DNA of 55,134 nt from Spirochaetota bacterium (GCA_003246895.1 QKCL01000065.1:1-55134); one strand, 5' to 3'. Shown: positions 9,112 through 18,185, counted from the first letter of the stretch. Program-made: numbers and translations. The notes: generated by a model from the sequence alone, not told the origin.

Positions 9112-9211
9112 CACCACCGAGGTGAGGAGGGCACGGAGAAAGAAGAGTTTTTTAACCTTCCTTTTGTCTTTCTCTGTGTCTCCAACGAACCAAGAGAGTG
9201 GGTGGTTTTTT
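9112..9211. repeat. Degenerate long inverted repeat
   Basis: The left arm starts with CACCACCGAGG and contains GGCACGGAGAAAGA. The right arm contains TCTTTCTCTGTGTCTCC and ends GGGTGGTTTTTT. The arms pair imperfectly over about 100 bp in the 274-bp convergent gap between the dehydratase and malQ genes. The CACxGAGGCACxGAG / CTCTGTGTCTC word pattern is a common dispersed extragenic repeat in bacterial genomes. It could act as a bidirectional transcription stop. The rest of this gap holds nothing I can identify apart from short GTTGAAAG-type repeats next to malQ. Confidence 0.5.
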
Positions 9212-9338
9212 ATCTATGTTTAAGAATTATCACTAACATGTGATTGAAAGGTTCGATGATGTGGGGACTCTGATTTTTAAAATTTCAGGTGGTTGAATGC
9301 TGAAAGATGAAAATCAAAAATATAGAACACACAATCTT

Positions 9339-10883
9339 TCAACTTTCAACTTTCTCCTTTAGACTTTCCCTTCTGTATATATGATTCATCCTTTTCAGTT
9401 TATCCGCAATTTCGCTGTTAATCGCTCCGTTCCTGAGTTTCCATGTCCAGTTATTGTCGATAGTTGAAGGTTTGTTCATCCTGAATTCCCGTCCGTAACC
9501 GAGGATATCCTGGGCCGGGATCATGACCAGATTAGCCCTGCTTGACATTGCTGTCCGTATGAGTTTCCAGTGGAAACCGCTCCAGTCCTCGATGCCCATG
9601 TATTCCATGATGTATTTGCGGTCATCCTCGGACAGGTCCTGTCCGTAGAACCATCCGTTTGTAGTGTCATTGTCGTGTGTTCCTGTGTAAAGAATACAGT
9701 TCGGGTTGTCTATATTATGGGGGAGATATTCATTCTCATTGTTATGGTCAAAGGCAAACTGCAGTATCTTCATCCCCGGGAGTTCGTATGTATCCCGCAG
9801 CTCCTTCACTTCATCTGTTATTATTCCAAGGTCTTCCGCAAGTAGGGGAATATTCCCGAACTCTTTACTGACGGCCTCGAAGAATTCCTTTCCAGGGCCC
9901 TTGATCCATTTCCCGTATATTGCAGTATCTTGACCTGCATCCACTGACCAGTAGGATTCAATCCCCCTGAAATGGTCTATGCGTATGAAGTCAGCAAACT
10001 CAAGCATCACGGCTATTCTCTTCAGCCACCAGTCAATGGTTTCCTGGTTGAGTCTGCCTTTCTTCTCCCACCTGTAAAGGGGGTTTCCCCATAGCTGGCC
10101 CGTTGCGCTGAAATAGTCCGGCGGTACTCCGGCAACCGCAGAGGGTTTCAGTGTCTCTCTGTCTATCTGAAGTATGTGCTTCATTGACCATGCGTCTGCG
10201 CTGTTCATTGACATGTATATTGGGATGTCTCCGATTATCTTTATACCTTTCCTGTTTGCCTCGTCTTTCATGCGTGTCCACTGTCTGAGAAATATGAACT
10301 GTATAAATTCAATCTCCTCGATTTCCCTGGAATAGTCAGACATGAGTGCAGTGATCGCTGTATCATTCCGGTGTGCAAACGGGCTTTCCCACGATGTCCA
10401 CTCGTAGTTGCTGAAATTCCGTGCCAGTACCTCGTAGCAGGCATAGTCATTGAGCCAGAAACTGTTTTCCTCCCTGAATGAAACAAATTCACTCAGGTCT
10501 TCTGCACCGGCGAATTTTCTGAATGACCAGTATGCTCTCCTTAAAACTTCATTGTTTGTATTTTCAACTTCCTGGAAGTTTACGAAGTCATCGTCATGGA
10601 CATGTAGTTCAATATCGCTGCGGTCCCTGAACCATTCCTCATTCATTACATCGTCAATATTTATGAGCAGGCTGTTGCCGGCAAAGGCAGAGGTTGAGGA
10701 GTATGGAGAGTAGCACATGGACGAGGATACCGGTCCGGTGGGGAGTACCTGCCAGTATTCCATTTTTGCCTTAACAAGAAAGTCAATGAAATCCGATGCC
10801 TCTTTCCCCATGGTTCCGATACCGTATCTGCCGGGGAGACTGGATATGTGGAGCAGAATCCCCGATGACCTGTCAATCTGCAT
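9339..10883 (-). CDS. malQ: 4-alpha-glucanotransferase (amylomaltase)
   Basis: 514 residues, typical GH77 length. The N-terminus RSSGILLHISSLPGRYGIG is diagnostic. Catalytic residues of GH77 are visible: the nucleophile Asp in FIRIDHFRGIE, the acid/base Glu in LLAEDLGII and the transition-state Asp in YTGTHDNDT. It moves glucan segments between maltodextrins in the cytoplasm, in glycogen or maltodextrin metabolism. It overlaps the stop of the upstream UPF0182 gene by one base (TAATG), so the two are co-transcribed and translationally coupled. No other glycogen gene is nearby. Confidence 0.95.
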   Translation of the reverse strand: MQIDRSSGILLHISSLPGRYGIGTMGKEASDFIDFLVKAKMEYWQVLPTGPVSSSMCYSPYSSTSAFAGNSLLINIDDVMNEEWFRDRSDIELHVHDDDFVNFQEVENTNNEVLRRAYWSFRKFAGAEDLSEFVSFREENSFWLNDYACYEVLARNFSNYEWTSWESPFAHRNDTAITALMSDYSREIEEIEFIQFIFLRQWTRMKDEANRKGIKIIGDIPIYMSMNSADAWSMKHILQIDRETLKPSAVAGVPPDYFSATGQLWGNPLYRWEKKGRLNQETIDWWLKRIAVMLEFADFIRIDHFRGIESYWSVDAGQDTAIYGKWIKGPGKEFFEAVSKEFGNIPLLAEDLGIITDEVKELRDTYELPGMKILQFAFDHNNENEYLPHNIDNPNCILYTGTHDNDTTNGWFYGQDLSEDDRKYIMEYMGIEDWSGFHWKLIRTAMSSRANLVMIPAQDILGYGREFRMNKPSTIDNNWTWKLRNGAINSEIADKLKRMNHIYRRESLKEKVES

Positions 10884-13597
10884 TATTTGTTGACCCTTTT
10901 CATTTCGGTTAGGGTGTTCTTTAAGTTTTCAAGCTCCTGTCCGTACTGCTTCCAGTCACCCGCCTTCATGGAATCCTCGGCTCTTTTAAAATGTGACCAC
11001 GCCCTGTCAGCCAGCTGTTTCAGGGAGAGTTCTATTTTTTGGCCCGAATCATCCTTCTGTACGTATCCACCCTTGTAGAACACCTTTTCAAGGGCGCTTG
11101 GGAGATCGCTGTCCATGGCAATCCTGTCATCAAAGGCAACTATTACCTGTTTCAGCTCAGGCATTTCACTTGTTTCAGCCTTGAGGTAAAGGGGCTCAAT
11201 GAAAACGATTGATTCGTCAATTGGGATTGCCAGCATGTTGCCCCTTATTACACTGGACCCTTTCTGGCTCCAGAGTGTGAGCTGTTTGGATATTTCAGGG
11301 TCCTGGTTGATCCGTGCCTCAATCTGCATTGGACCGTAGCTTAATTTTTCCTTGGGCAGCTGGTAGAGCTGCAGTTCTCCGTAGTTTGGCATGTCGCATT
11401 TCGCAGTGAGGAATGCGATCATGTTGTTCTTCTTGTATGGAGTAAAGGGCAGTATGAGTATGAATTCGCTCCTCTTTTCATTGGGGAGTGTTGTTACCAT
11501 GTAGTAGCTGTGAACACGCTCCTCCCTGCTTTCATATATCTGTGTGGGTATATGCCACGCATCCTCATTGTTGTAGAAAACATTGGGGTTTGTCATGTGG
11601 TATTTCAGAAGCATGTGGCTCTGTACATTGAATATGTCCTCGGGGTAGCGTATATGTTTCTGAAGGTCTTTAGGCATCTCCTCCATGTTTTTGAAAATGC
11701 CTGGAAAAATCTTTGAATAAACCTTTGTGAGAGGATCTTTTGAATCTGAAATGTAGCACTGTATTGTGCCGTTATATGCATCTATTGTAATTTTTACCGA
11801 GTTTCTCATGTAGTTGAATCTGCTGCCCCCCATTTTGATGGGAGTGGAATAGGGGAACTGGTCCGTATAAGAGTATGCGTCTATGATCCAGTATAATTTT
11901 CCTTCCGAAATCACCAGGTATGGGTCGTTGTCAAGTTCAAGGAACGGGGTAAAGTACTCGGCAATTTCAGTTATATTTCTCCTTATCAGAAGACGGCTGT
12001 TGCTGTTTATGGTACCTGAAATGAGCAGGTTTATGTCATTGAATGTTAAGGCTGCCATGAGCCTCTTGAATACAGAGTCCAGTTTGATTCCGCCTGTGCC
12101 TGCATAGCTTGTGTACTTGTTCTTGTCCCCTGAAGGGTAATCGAATTCTCCCGGTTTTATGTCTGTATTTGTAACTACGTATGAATTTTTGTGTTCACCG
12201 TAGTAAACCTGAGGGGACTTAATGTCTATTTTTACAGAACTTTTCGGCGGAATATCCTTGATCAGCATGTGGGGAAGGCCTTCTGTTGTAACCCTGTCTA
12301 CACGGCTCATGACTGCGCCGTAACCGTGCGTGTATATGAGGTGGCTGTTCTGCCATGTACGGCTGCTTGCGCTGAGTCCGTCAATGGAAAGTTCCCTTGC
12401 TGAAAGGTTAACCGCAATTTTCTTGTTGTCTATGATATATCTGTCAACATCAACGTCATTAAAAAAGTAGTACGGTTTGAGCTCCTGGAGCTGTTTGTAT
12501 GTCTGCTTCAGAGGCCTCCAGTCCCAGAGCCTGACGCTTTCAACTGTGTCACGGTTTCTGGCTATATCCTTGAATGTAAGGTTCTTGCTGTTCTGGAATG
12601 GAATGGCTTTTACATTGTTTATGCCGTAGGCAATGCGTGTGAACTCAATATTGTTCTTTATGTAGGGCTGTTCCTTTGCAAGCTCATTTGGTTCAACTAT
12701 GAATCTCTGCTGCACTGCTGGGTAAATAACTCCAAGCAGAAAATAAACCGGTATAATTGTGATGAGAACAAGTACAGGGAGTTTGAAACTTCTTTTGAAT
12801 ACATTAAAGAGAAGAAGCCCGCCTGCGCAGAAGGAGATTATCTCCGCGGCCCTGTATGCAAAGAGTTTTGCATTGATTGCGGTGTATCCTGCACCGTAGA
12901 ATTTGCCTATCTCCGAAAAGAGAAGGTCAAATGATGCAAGTTCATAGCTCAGTCCGTAAAGGGTAACGATCATTGCCAGAAGTATTGAAATGTGAGCTCT
13001 TGCAAAGAGCGATACCTCTATTCTCATATTCCGCTGCTGTATTCCTCCATTAAGCAGATGAAATACGAAGGAGAATACTGTTACCATGAAGAGTGAACTC
13101 ATTAGCCAGCCGTAGATGAACTGGTAAAATGGCAGTGAAAATACATAGAAGCCTATGTCCTTTTTGAATACCGGATCCACAGGGAAGCCCTCAAATGGGA
13201 CCTGGTTTTTGAACATGAGGTATTCCTTCCAGTATGCCGAGGCGGTGCTTCCCATGACAAATCCGAAGAAAACTACACCTCCTGCAATAATGATAAGTAG
13301 AAGTTTCTTTGATGAACCCAGGGCCGGGATCTTTATGCGGTCCAGTATGTTCTGTGAAAAGAAGCGGCCCTTGCCGCCAAGAACCCTTATTAACAGAAAA
13401 TTCAGGAGAAAGAGCCCAATAAATATCAGGGAGAATGCTGCATGGACATTGAATTTTGTAAAAAACATGATCCAGAAAACGGGGAGCCCGCTGTTGACCC
13501 TGAACCATTCGTAATCTATGTAGAAACCGGAAATGAACTTCAGAACCGCAAAAGATATTATAAGAACCGATGCGAGCAGTATACCCCTTTTTTCCAT
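10883..13597 (-). CDS. UPF0182 family large membrane protein
   Basis: About 904 residues. The first 300 residues hold seven or so transmembrane helices, and the remainder is a large soluble, probably periplasmic, domain with conserved UPF0182 segments (VRLWDWRPLKQTYKQLQ, LIYTHGYGAVMSRVDRV, PQVYYGE). Function is unknown in the family. I chose the ATG at 13597 because AGAGGGTG lies 7 bp before it, while the upstream in-frame ATG at 13618 has no ribosome binding site. A TTGACT-17-TATTTT promoter lies just upstream. The C-terminal region (ALEKVFYKGGY, LADRAWSHFKRAEDSMKAGD) matches the usual family ending, so the protein seems full-length. Linkage to malQ is by one-base overlap. A functional link to glucan metabolism is not established. 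Confidence 0.88.
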   Translation of the reverse strand: MEKRGILLASVLIISFAVLKFISGFYIDYEWFRVNSGLPVFWIMFFTKFNVHAAFSLIFIGLFLLNFLLIRVLGGKGRFFSQNILDRIKIPALGSSKKLLLIIIAGGVVFFGFVMGSTASAYWKEYLMFKNQVPFEGFPVDPVFKKDIGFYVFSLPFYQFIYGWLMSSLFMVTVFSFVFHLLNGGIQQRNMRIEVSLFARAHISILLAMIVTLYGLSYELASFDLLFSEIGKFYGAGYTAINAKLFAYRAAEIISFCAGGLLLFNVFKRSFKLPVLVLITIIPVYFLLGVIYPAVQQRFIVEPNELAKEQPYIKNNIEFTRIAYGINNVKAIPFQNSKNLTFKDIARNRDTVESVRLWDWRPLKQTYKQLQELKPYYFFNDVDVDRYIIDNKKIAVNLSARELSIDGLSASSRTWQNSHLIYTHGYGAVMSRVDRVTTEGLPHMLIKDIPPKSSVKIDIKSPQVYYGEHKNSYVVTNTDIKPGEFDYPSGDKNKYTSYAGTGGIKLDSVFKRLMAALTFNDINLLISGTINSNSRLLIRRNITEIAEYFTPFLELDNDPYLVISEGKLYWIIDAYSYTDQFPYSTPIKMGGSRFNYMRNSVKITIDAYNGTIQCYISDSKDPLTKVYSKIFPGIFKNMEEMPKDLQKHIRYPEDIFNVQSHMLLKYHMTNPNVFYNNEDAWHIPTQIYESREERVHSYYMVTTLPNEKRSEFILILPFTPYKKNNMIAFLTAKCDMPNYGELQLYQLPKEKLSYGPMQIEARINQDPEISKQLTLWSQKGSSVIRGNMLAIPIDESIVFIEPLYLKAETSEMPELKQVIVAFDDRIAMDSDLPSALEKVFYKGGYVQKDDSGQKIELSLKQLADRAWSHFKRAEDSMKAGDWKQYGQELENLKNTLTEMKRVNK

Positions 13598-13633
13598 AAC
13601 AGAACACCCTCTTTGCATTGTTGTTGTGGGGAT

Positions 13634-13662
13634 AAAATAATATCTCGGGCGGAGGGAGTCAA
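13634..13662 (-). promoter_or_regulatory. Promoter candidate for UPF0182-malQ
   Basis: On the minus strand TTGACT and TATTTT are separated by exactly 17 bp, ending about 37 bp before the preferred start codon at 13597. Confidence 0.45.
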
Positions 13663-13683
13663 TACAGTTTTAGAAGAGGAGTC

Positions 13684-14580
13684 TCATGTCGTAAACCAGG
13701 CTATTCCGGTGATAATCAGTACAATACCGCCGGCCATCTGGAATATGCCGAAAACTGTCCGGGATATGTTTTTTCTACTGGCCATGCTGTCCCCTGTTTT
13801 TCTTGCGACAGAGACTGCCGCGGCAGTGATTCCTATTGTGAGGCCCATGCCGAGCGACATTGCAGTTACACAGATTATACCTATTATATAGAGGCCCATT
13901 GTGTAGGAGAAGATAAGGATTATGGCGGCACCCGGGCATGGGATTATTCCGGCTGAAATAATTACGGGCGCGGCGCTGAGTTTTGACAGCCTGGTATTTT
14001 TTTCTTCAGGGGCAGGGGGAGTATTGCGCGACAGGAGAAGCCTTATTGCTCCTGCCGCAAGGAATATTCCTATGGCACAAATTATGGCAAAGGATATATT
14101 TGTAAGATTATTCTGAACAGATTCAAAGTTCCGGACTATGGACTTTTCGAATATGAGTATAATTACTGAGATGACTATGAGTGAGGACATGGCATGTGAA
14201 AAACCGGAAAGGAATCCCATCCATACGGTTCTGCCCGTTGAAACAGCCTTTGCCATGACATATGATGACAGGGTGATCTTGCCATGACCCGGGCCTATGG
14301 CATGGAGTATTCCGTAGAGGAGAGATGCCATGATTGCATAAAAAATATAGTGGTAGTTTCTGTTTTTTATTTCATCAAAGTATCCGGAGATGTTTTCCCT
14401 TATCTCCTTCTGATAGAGCTTCATCTTTTCAGAAATCTCTCCACGTATGCCGGGAGACTCTGTCTTTGCTGTGATGTTCTGCTCTTTTGCCTTTGTATCA
14501 GGTTTGCCTGAAAAAAACGGGTTTCCGTACAGGGCTGTTGTAATGATGCACAGGGCTGCAATAATTGTAATTTTTTTCAT
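13684..14580 (-). CDS. NicO/ZevB-like nickel/cobalt/zinc transporter
   Basis: 298 residues with an N-terminal signal-like segment and about six transmembrane helices. LLYGILHAIGPGHGK (about 88-102) is the metal-binding HX4-6H-type signature of NicO/RcnA transporters, and FSHAMSS has the second conserved His. The gene overlaps the upstream DUF1007 gene by 4 bp. DUF1007 plus NicO is the composition of the ZevAB zinc uptake system of Haemophilus influenzae, so zinc is a reasonable cargo. Nickel or cobalt remain possible. A long periplasmic stretch (about 20-75) is rich in Lys/Glu. Regulation may involve the palindrome in the divergent region with feoC. Confidence 0.82.
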   Translation of the reverse strand: MKKITIIAALCIITTALYGNPFFSGKPDTKAKEQNITAKTESPGIRGEISEKMKLYQKEIRENISGYFDEIKNRNYHYIFYAIMASLLYGILHAIGPGHGKITLSSYVMAKAVSTGRTVWMGFLSGFSHAMSSLIVISVIILIFEKSIVRNFESVQNNLTNISFAIICAIGIFLAAGAIRLLLSRNTPPAPEEKNTRLSKLSAAPVIISAGIIPCPGAAIILIFSYTMGLYIIGIICVTAMSLGMGLTIGITAAAVSVARKTGDSMASRKNISRTVFGIFQMAGGIVLIITGIAWFTT

Positions 14581-15155
14581 GGTATTTGATACTTTATCCT
14601 TATTTCCTGTGGAGTAACATAGTCGAGTTTATAGCTCACCCTCTTAATCTGACTCTGAATCAGGATTTTTTCATCTTTTTTTATCGAAAGCGGACCGGTT
14701 TTGAAGAGCTGAAAATCGCAGAAAGATGTGCTGTCGTAAATGGCAATTGTTACTGTCCCGGAACCGGAAATGCTGCAGTTTACAGGTATACGGAACATGT
14801 AGGAGATCTTTTTGTTCCTATATTCTGCGCTGAATGACTCAACTTTTCTGATTCTGAATTTTTTGCCGTTTATCATCACATGACACATGTATCCGTATTC
14901 TCTGAGGTTGTCGAATGCCCCTTTCTTTACGAGAGGTATCTCTGCGCTGTCAATAGTTCCGTTTCTGTTTTTGTCAAACTGGCTGATTATTGTTGAACTG
15001 AACATTCTGTCAAATTCCCATTCGATTTCAATATACTGCAGAGACATGGTGTCTATTGCAATATTTACCCTTGCATCGATAAATACATGGGGATGAGCTG
15101 AAAGGGATAATGGCAGCAGGGTCAGGAAAAGAAGAAGTGAATATTTGATTTTCAT
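14577..15155 (-). CDS. DUF1007 periplasmic protein (ZevA-like) with EF-hand-like loop
   Basis: 192 residues. Signal peptide up to about LSLSA, then HPHVFID, the hallmark of DUF1007 proteins and a likely metal ligand at the mature N-terminus. The central segment DKNRNGTIDSAE (about 61-72) fits a calcium EF-hand loop (D-x-N-x-N-G-x-I-D-x-x-E). The C-terminal half is a beta domain. By analogy with ZevA it would bind metal in the periplasm and pass it to the NicO-type partner encoded 4 bp overlapping downstream. It diverges from the feo operon with about 109 bp between start codons. Confidence 0.82.
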   Translation of the reverse strand: MKIKYSLLLFLTLLPLSLSAHPHVFIDARVNIAIDTMSLQYIEIEWEFDRMFSSTIISQFDKNRNGTIDSAEIPLVKKGAFDNLREYGYMCHVMINGKKFRIRKVESFSAEYRNKKISYMFRIPVNCSISGSGTVTIAIYDSTSFCDFQLFKTGPLSIKKDEKILIQSQIKRVSYKLDYVTPQEIRIKYQIP

Positions 15156-15209
15156 GGATAAGAAGTAGCAGAGTGGCTGTTCATTTCAAGAAAAAAATAA
15201 AAAATAAGT

Positions 15210-15239
15210 TGACAATTGCTAACTATATTAGATATAGTT
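15210..15239 (+). promoter_or_regulatory. feo operon promoter
   Basis: A perfect TTGACA at 15210-15215 and TATAGT at 15234-15239 are separated by 18 bp, with the feoC start codon 26 bp further on. The palindrome at 15221-15241 overlaps the spacer and the -10 box. Confidence 0.6.
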
Positions 15240-15241
15240 AA
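15221..15241. promoter_or_regulatory. 21-bp perfect palindromic operator candidate
   Basis: TAACTATAT-TAG-ATATAGTTA is a perfect inverted repeat with 9-bp arms. It covers the -10 region of the feo promoter and lies in the shared region with the divergent zinc/nickel uptake pair. A protein bound here would block feo transcription. It does not match the Fur box seen upstream of fur at 25830, so a different regulator, for instance a DtxR/MntR-type metalloregulator or FeoC itself, would be needed. The identity is inference. Confidence 0.55.
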
Positions 15242-15264
15242 CATACGGTGTACGGGAGATACTT

Positions 15265-15501
15265 ATGATACTTTCTGAAATTAAAAAATATTTAACCGCC
15301 AATGGGGAGGCTTCTGTTGCAACAATGTCAAAGGAGCTTGGAGAAGATAAAAGCATGGTCCAGGCTGCAGTGGATTACTGGGTGGATAGGGGATCAGTGA
15401 CAGAAGTGGATGGGGAAGGAAGCTGCAGTTCATGCTGCAGCTGCAATTGCGGAAGCCGCCTTTCAAATCTTGAAGTTAAAAGATACCGTTGGAAAGGCTG
15501 A
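15265..15501 (+). CDS. feoC: FeoC-like winged-helix protein
   Basis: 78 residues. The first 50 residues predict a small winged helix (ILSEIKKYLTANGEASVATM, then KELGEDKSMVQAAVDYWVDR), followed by a Cys cluster CSSCCSCNCG, the iron-sulfur type loop of FeoC proteins, and a short basic tail. It stands first in the feoC-feoA-feoB operon, where in enterobacteria feoC is last. Proposed roles in the family are stabilising FeoB or sensing iron/oxygen through an Fe-S cluster. The start has GGGAGA about 7 bp upstream. Confidence 0.82.
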   Translation: MILSEIKKYLTANGEASVATMSKELGEDKSMVQAAVDYWVDRGSVTEVDGEGSCSSCCSCNCGSRLSNLEVKRYRWKG

Positions 15502-15587
15502 TTTTATGCTTAAAAAGTTAGTCTTTTCTAGTTTTATGATATGTATCTAATATTTGTAGTAAAGTAAATTATATAATGAGGAAACTT

Positions 15588-15821
15588 ATGGAAATCAGGT
15601 TTAGCGAATTGACGCCCGGTGACAGGGCAGAGGTTACAGGTTTTGATGATTCGGCGAGGGCCTATATAAACAGGCTTCTGTCCATGGGGATTACACCGGG
15701 GGTGGCAATTGAATTTATAAAGTCTGCCCCCATGGGGGATCCTGTGGAAATACTTGTCAGGGGCTATAGCCTTTCATTAAGAAAGGATGAGGCCTCTGTA
15801 GTAAAATTGAGGAGGATGTGA
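15588..15821 (+). CDS. feoA: Ferrous iron transport protein A
   Basis: 77 residues, an SH3-like beta-barrel protein. Recognised by LTPGDRAEVTGFDDSARAYI, LLSMGITPGVAIE, and GDPVEILVRGYSLSLRKDEA. It is a cytosolic partner needed for FeoB-mediated Fe(II) uptake. The ATG at 15588 is preferred over one at 15576 because GAGG lies 6 bp before the second, overlapping the first. Its stop codon overlaps the feoB start by one base (TGATG). Confidence 0.9.
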   Translation: MEIRFSELTPGDRAEVTGFDDSARAYINRLLSMGITPGVAIEFIKSAPMGDPVEILVRGYSLSLRKDEASVVKLRRM

Positions 15822-18145
15822 TGTCGGAGAAAAGACTGACCCTTGCCCTTGTGGGGAACCCGAACTGCGGCAAGACAACACTGTTTAACGGCCTCACGGG
15901 CAGCAACCATAAAATAGGTAACTGGCCCGGAGTAACTGTTGAGAAGAAAGAGGGTACCTGTACCCTGGGGGACAGGACTGTGAATGTGGTTGACCTGCCC
16001 GGAATCTATTCATTTTCTCTTGCAGGATCTGAAGATGAAAGGATAGCCTCCCACTATCTGATAAATGACAGGCCCGATGTTGTCCTGAATATAATAGACT
16101 CCACCAATCTTGCACGAAATCTTTATCTTACGACACAGCTCATTGAGATGGGGATGCCGGTTGTGTGCGCCCTGAACAGGATGGATGCAGCTGAGAAAAA
16201 GGATATCCGTATCGATATAAAGGGGCTTTCTGAAAAGCTGGGGTGTGAGGTAATAGACCTCAGTGCAATAAAAAAGAAAGAGGTAAAAAGGTTCAGGGAA
16301 AGGCTTGCGGAGAAACTTGATTCTGTAAGCCGCCCGGTGAAGAACATCGTTTATCCGGAGAAAATGGAAAGGGCCATAAGCTCAATTGGAGGCCTTCTGT
16401 CTTCGGTTTCTGAAAAGCTGAATATACCTGCCAGATGGAGTGCAATAAGAATTCTTGAGGGGGATCAGGAGGTTCAGAGGGAGTTCCGGAAGGAGAGCGG
16501 AATAGATTTCAACAGGATTTCTGAAGATGTTAAATCCCTTGAGAGTGAACTTTCGGAAGCTCTGGATATCATTGCCGCTGACAGCAGGTACAGGTTCATC
16601 GGAGATGTCGTTTCGGAAAATATTAGCACAGGCTCCGGCAGGGTTTCCATCACTGAAAAAATTGACCGTTTTGTCACAGGAAGATATCTCGGGATACCCA
16701 TATTCCTGGGAATAATGTATCTGATGTTCTGGTTTGCTGTGACCATTGGCGGTGCATTTATTGACTTCTTTGATATCGCCTTCGGTACCATATTTGTAGA
16801 CGGGCTGGCCCATCTGCTGGGATCAGTGGGAGCGCCCGAATGGGTCACTGCATTTCTGTCAGGAGGTATAGGTGCCGGTATTCAGACAGTGGCCACATTT
16901 ATTCCTGTGGTATTCTCCATGTTTTTTGCTCTTTCTGTTCTGGAGGATTCAGGTTATATGGCCAGGGCTGCCTTTGTTATGGACAGGCTCATGAGGAGTA
17001 TAGGCCTTCCGGGTAAGTCCTTTGTGCCAATGCTTGTGGGATTCGGCTGTTCTGTTCCGGCAATCGTGGGTACAAGAACCCTCGACTCGAAAAGGGACAG
17101 GTTCATGACAATATTCATGGCCCCGTTCATGTCGTGCGGGGCAAGGCTTCCTGTGTATGCGCTCTTCGGGGCAATATTCTTCGGCGCTTCAGCGGGGGTC
17201 ATGGTATTTTCAATATATGTGACAGGAATTGTTCTCGCCGTACTGACGGGCCTTCTCCTGAAAAAAACTCTTTTCAGAGGTGAGCCGTCATTTTTTATCA
17301 TGGAACTACCCGATTATAACTATCCCAGACTCGGCAGTATTCTGCGCAATACATGGGGCCGGCTGAAACTCTTTGTCCTGAAGGCAGGGAAGGTAATTGT
17401 CATGGTTGTAATGGTCCTTTCTCTCCTTAATTCAATTGGGAAGGACGGTTCATGGGGCAATGAGGACAGTGAAAATTCAGTCCTTTCGTCTATCGGAAAA
17501 ACGATTACCCCCATTTTTGAACCCATGGGAATTGATGAAAAAAACTGGCCCATAAGTGTTTCCATTTTTACTGGAATTTTTGCAAAAGAGGTAATCGTAG
17601 GTACACTTAACTCAATCTATACCCAGATTGACCAGAAGAATGGGGGGAAGAAAGATGGGGAGGAGAAGAAAGACAAACCCTTCAGTGTCAGGGCAGGCCT
17701 TGTTGAGGCACTTAATACAATTCCTGAAAATCTTTCAGGAGTATTTGGAGGCCTTTCCGACCCCCTTGGCCTTGAAGTCATAAAGACAGCCTCAACTGAC
17801 AGGAAAGCACTTGTCGAAGAACTCGAAGTCAACGAGGGAATATTTGATACAATGAAGGCAAATTTTCCGGGGGGTGCACTGCAGGTTTTTCCTTTTCTGC
17901 TCTTCGTCCTGGTTTACTTCCCATGTGTAGCAGCCTTCGGAGCCATGGTGCAGGAAACAGGCAGAAAACTGGGATTTTTAATCGTTGCCTATCTCACTAT
18001 GCTGGGATGGATAGTTGCAACTCTTTTTTATCAGATCACTCTCGGTCATGACCCGCTGTGGATCGCTGTTCCACTGGTAATGCTTGGCGGTATAGTTGCT
18101 CTCTTTAATTATCTGGGCAGAAGGAGTTTTGCTGCTGTTGAATAA
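15821..18145 (+). CDS. feoB: Ferrous iron transport protein B
   Basis: 774 residues. The N-terminal G domain shows GNPNCGKTTLFN (G1), VVDLPGIYS (G3) and ALNRMDAAE (G4), followed by a GDI-like helical region to about 270, then two gate regions with about 8-10 membrane helices, including the conserved Cys motif FGCSVPAIVGTRTL. It is the inner-membrane Fe(II) importer. A GGAGG sequence 5 bp before the ATG at 15821 decides the start over a GTG at 15818. A hydrophilic insertion rich in Lys/Glu/Gly (GGKKDGEEKKDKP) sits in the second half. A perfect 12-bp hairpin follows the stop. Probably repressed by iron through the operator upstream of feoC. Confidence 0.95.
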   Translation: MSEKRLTLALVGNPNCGKTTLFNGLTGSNHKIGNWPGVTVEKKEGTCTLGDRTVNVVDLPGIYSFSLAGSEDERIASHYLINDRPDVVLNIIDSTNLARNLYLTTQLIEMGMPVVCALNRMDAAEKKDIRIDIKGLSEKLGCEVIDLSAIKKKEVKRFRERLAEKLDSVSRPVKNIVYPEKMERAISSIGGLLSSVSEKLNIPARWSAIRILEGDQEVQREFRKESGIDFNRISEDVKSLESELSEALDIIAADSRYRFIGDVVSENISTGSGRVSITEKIDRFVTGRYLGIPIFLGIMYLMFWFAVTIGGAFIDFFDIAFGTIFVDGLAHLLGSVGAPEWVTAFLSGGIGAGIQTVATFIPVVFSMFFALSVLEDSGYMARAAFVMDRLMRSIGLPGKSFVPMLVGFGCSVPAIVGTRTLDSKRDRFMTIFMAPFMSCGARLPVYALFGAIFFGASAGVMVFSIYVTGIVLAVLTGLLLKKTLFRGEPSFFIMELPDYNYPRLGSILRNTWGRLKLFVLKAGKVIVMVVMVLSLLNSIGKDGSWGNEDSENSVLSSIGKTITPIFEPMGIDEKNWPISVSIFTGIFAKEVIVGTLNSIYTQIDQKNGGKKDGEEKKDKPFSVRAGLVEALNTIPENLSGVFGGLSDPLGLEVIKTASTDRKALVEELEVNEGIFDTMKANFPGGALQVFPFLLFVLVYFPCVAAFGAMVQETGRKLGFLIVAYLTMLGWIVATLFYQITLGHDPLWIAVPLVMLGGIVALFNYLGRRSFAAVE

Positions 18146-18153
18146 TGAACATG

Positions 18154-18185
18154 ATTCACTCCCGGAGATCATGCCGGGAGTGAAT
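18154..18185 (+). terminator. Strong hairpin after feoB
   Basis: ATTCACTCCCGG pairs perfectly with CCGGGAGTGAAT (12-bp stem) around the 8-base loop AGATCATG, 9 bp after the feoB stop. Only a weak pyrimidine tract (TCTCCTT) follows, so it may protect the mRNA or stop transcription with help. Confidence 0.6.

Noticed and set aside
16382-16848. Minus-strand frames of 143 and 124 codons opposite feoB
   Set aside because: Antisense shadows within the feoB reading frame.
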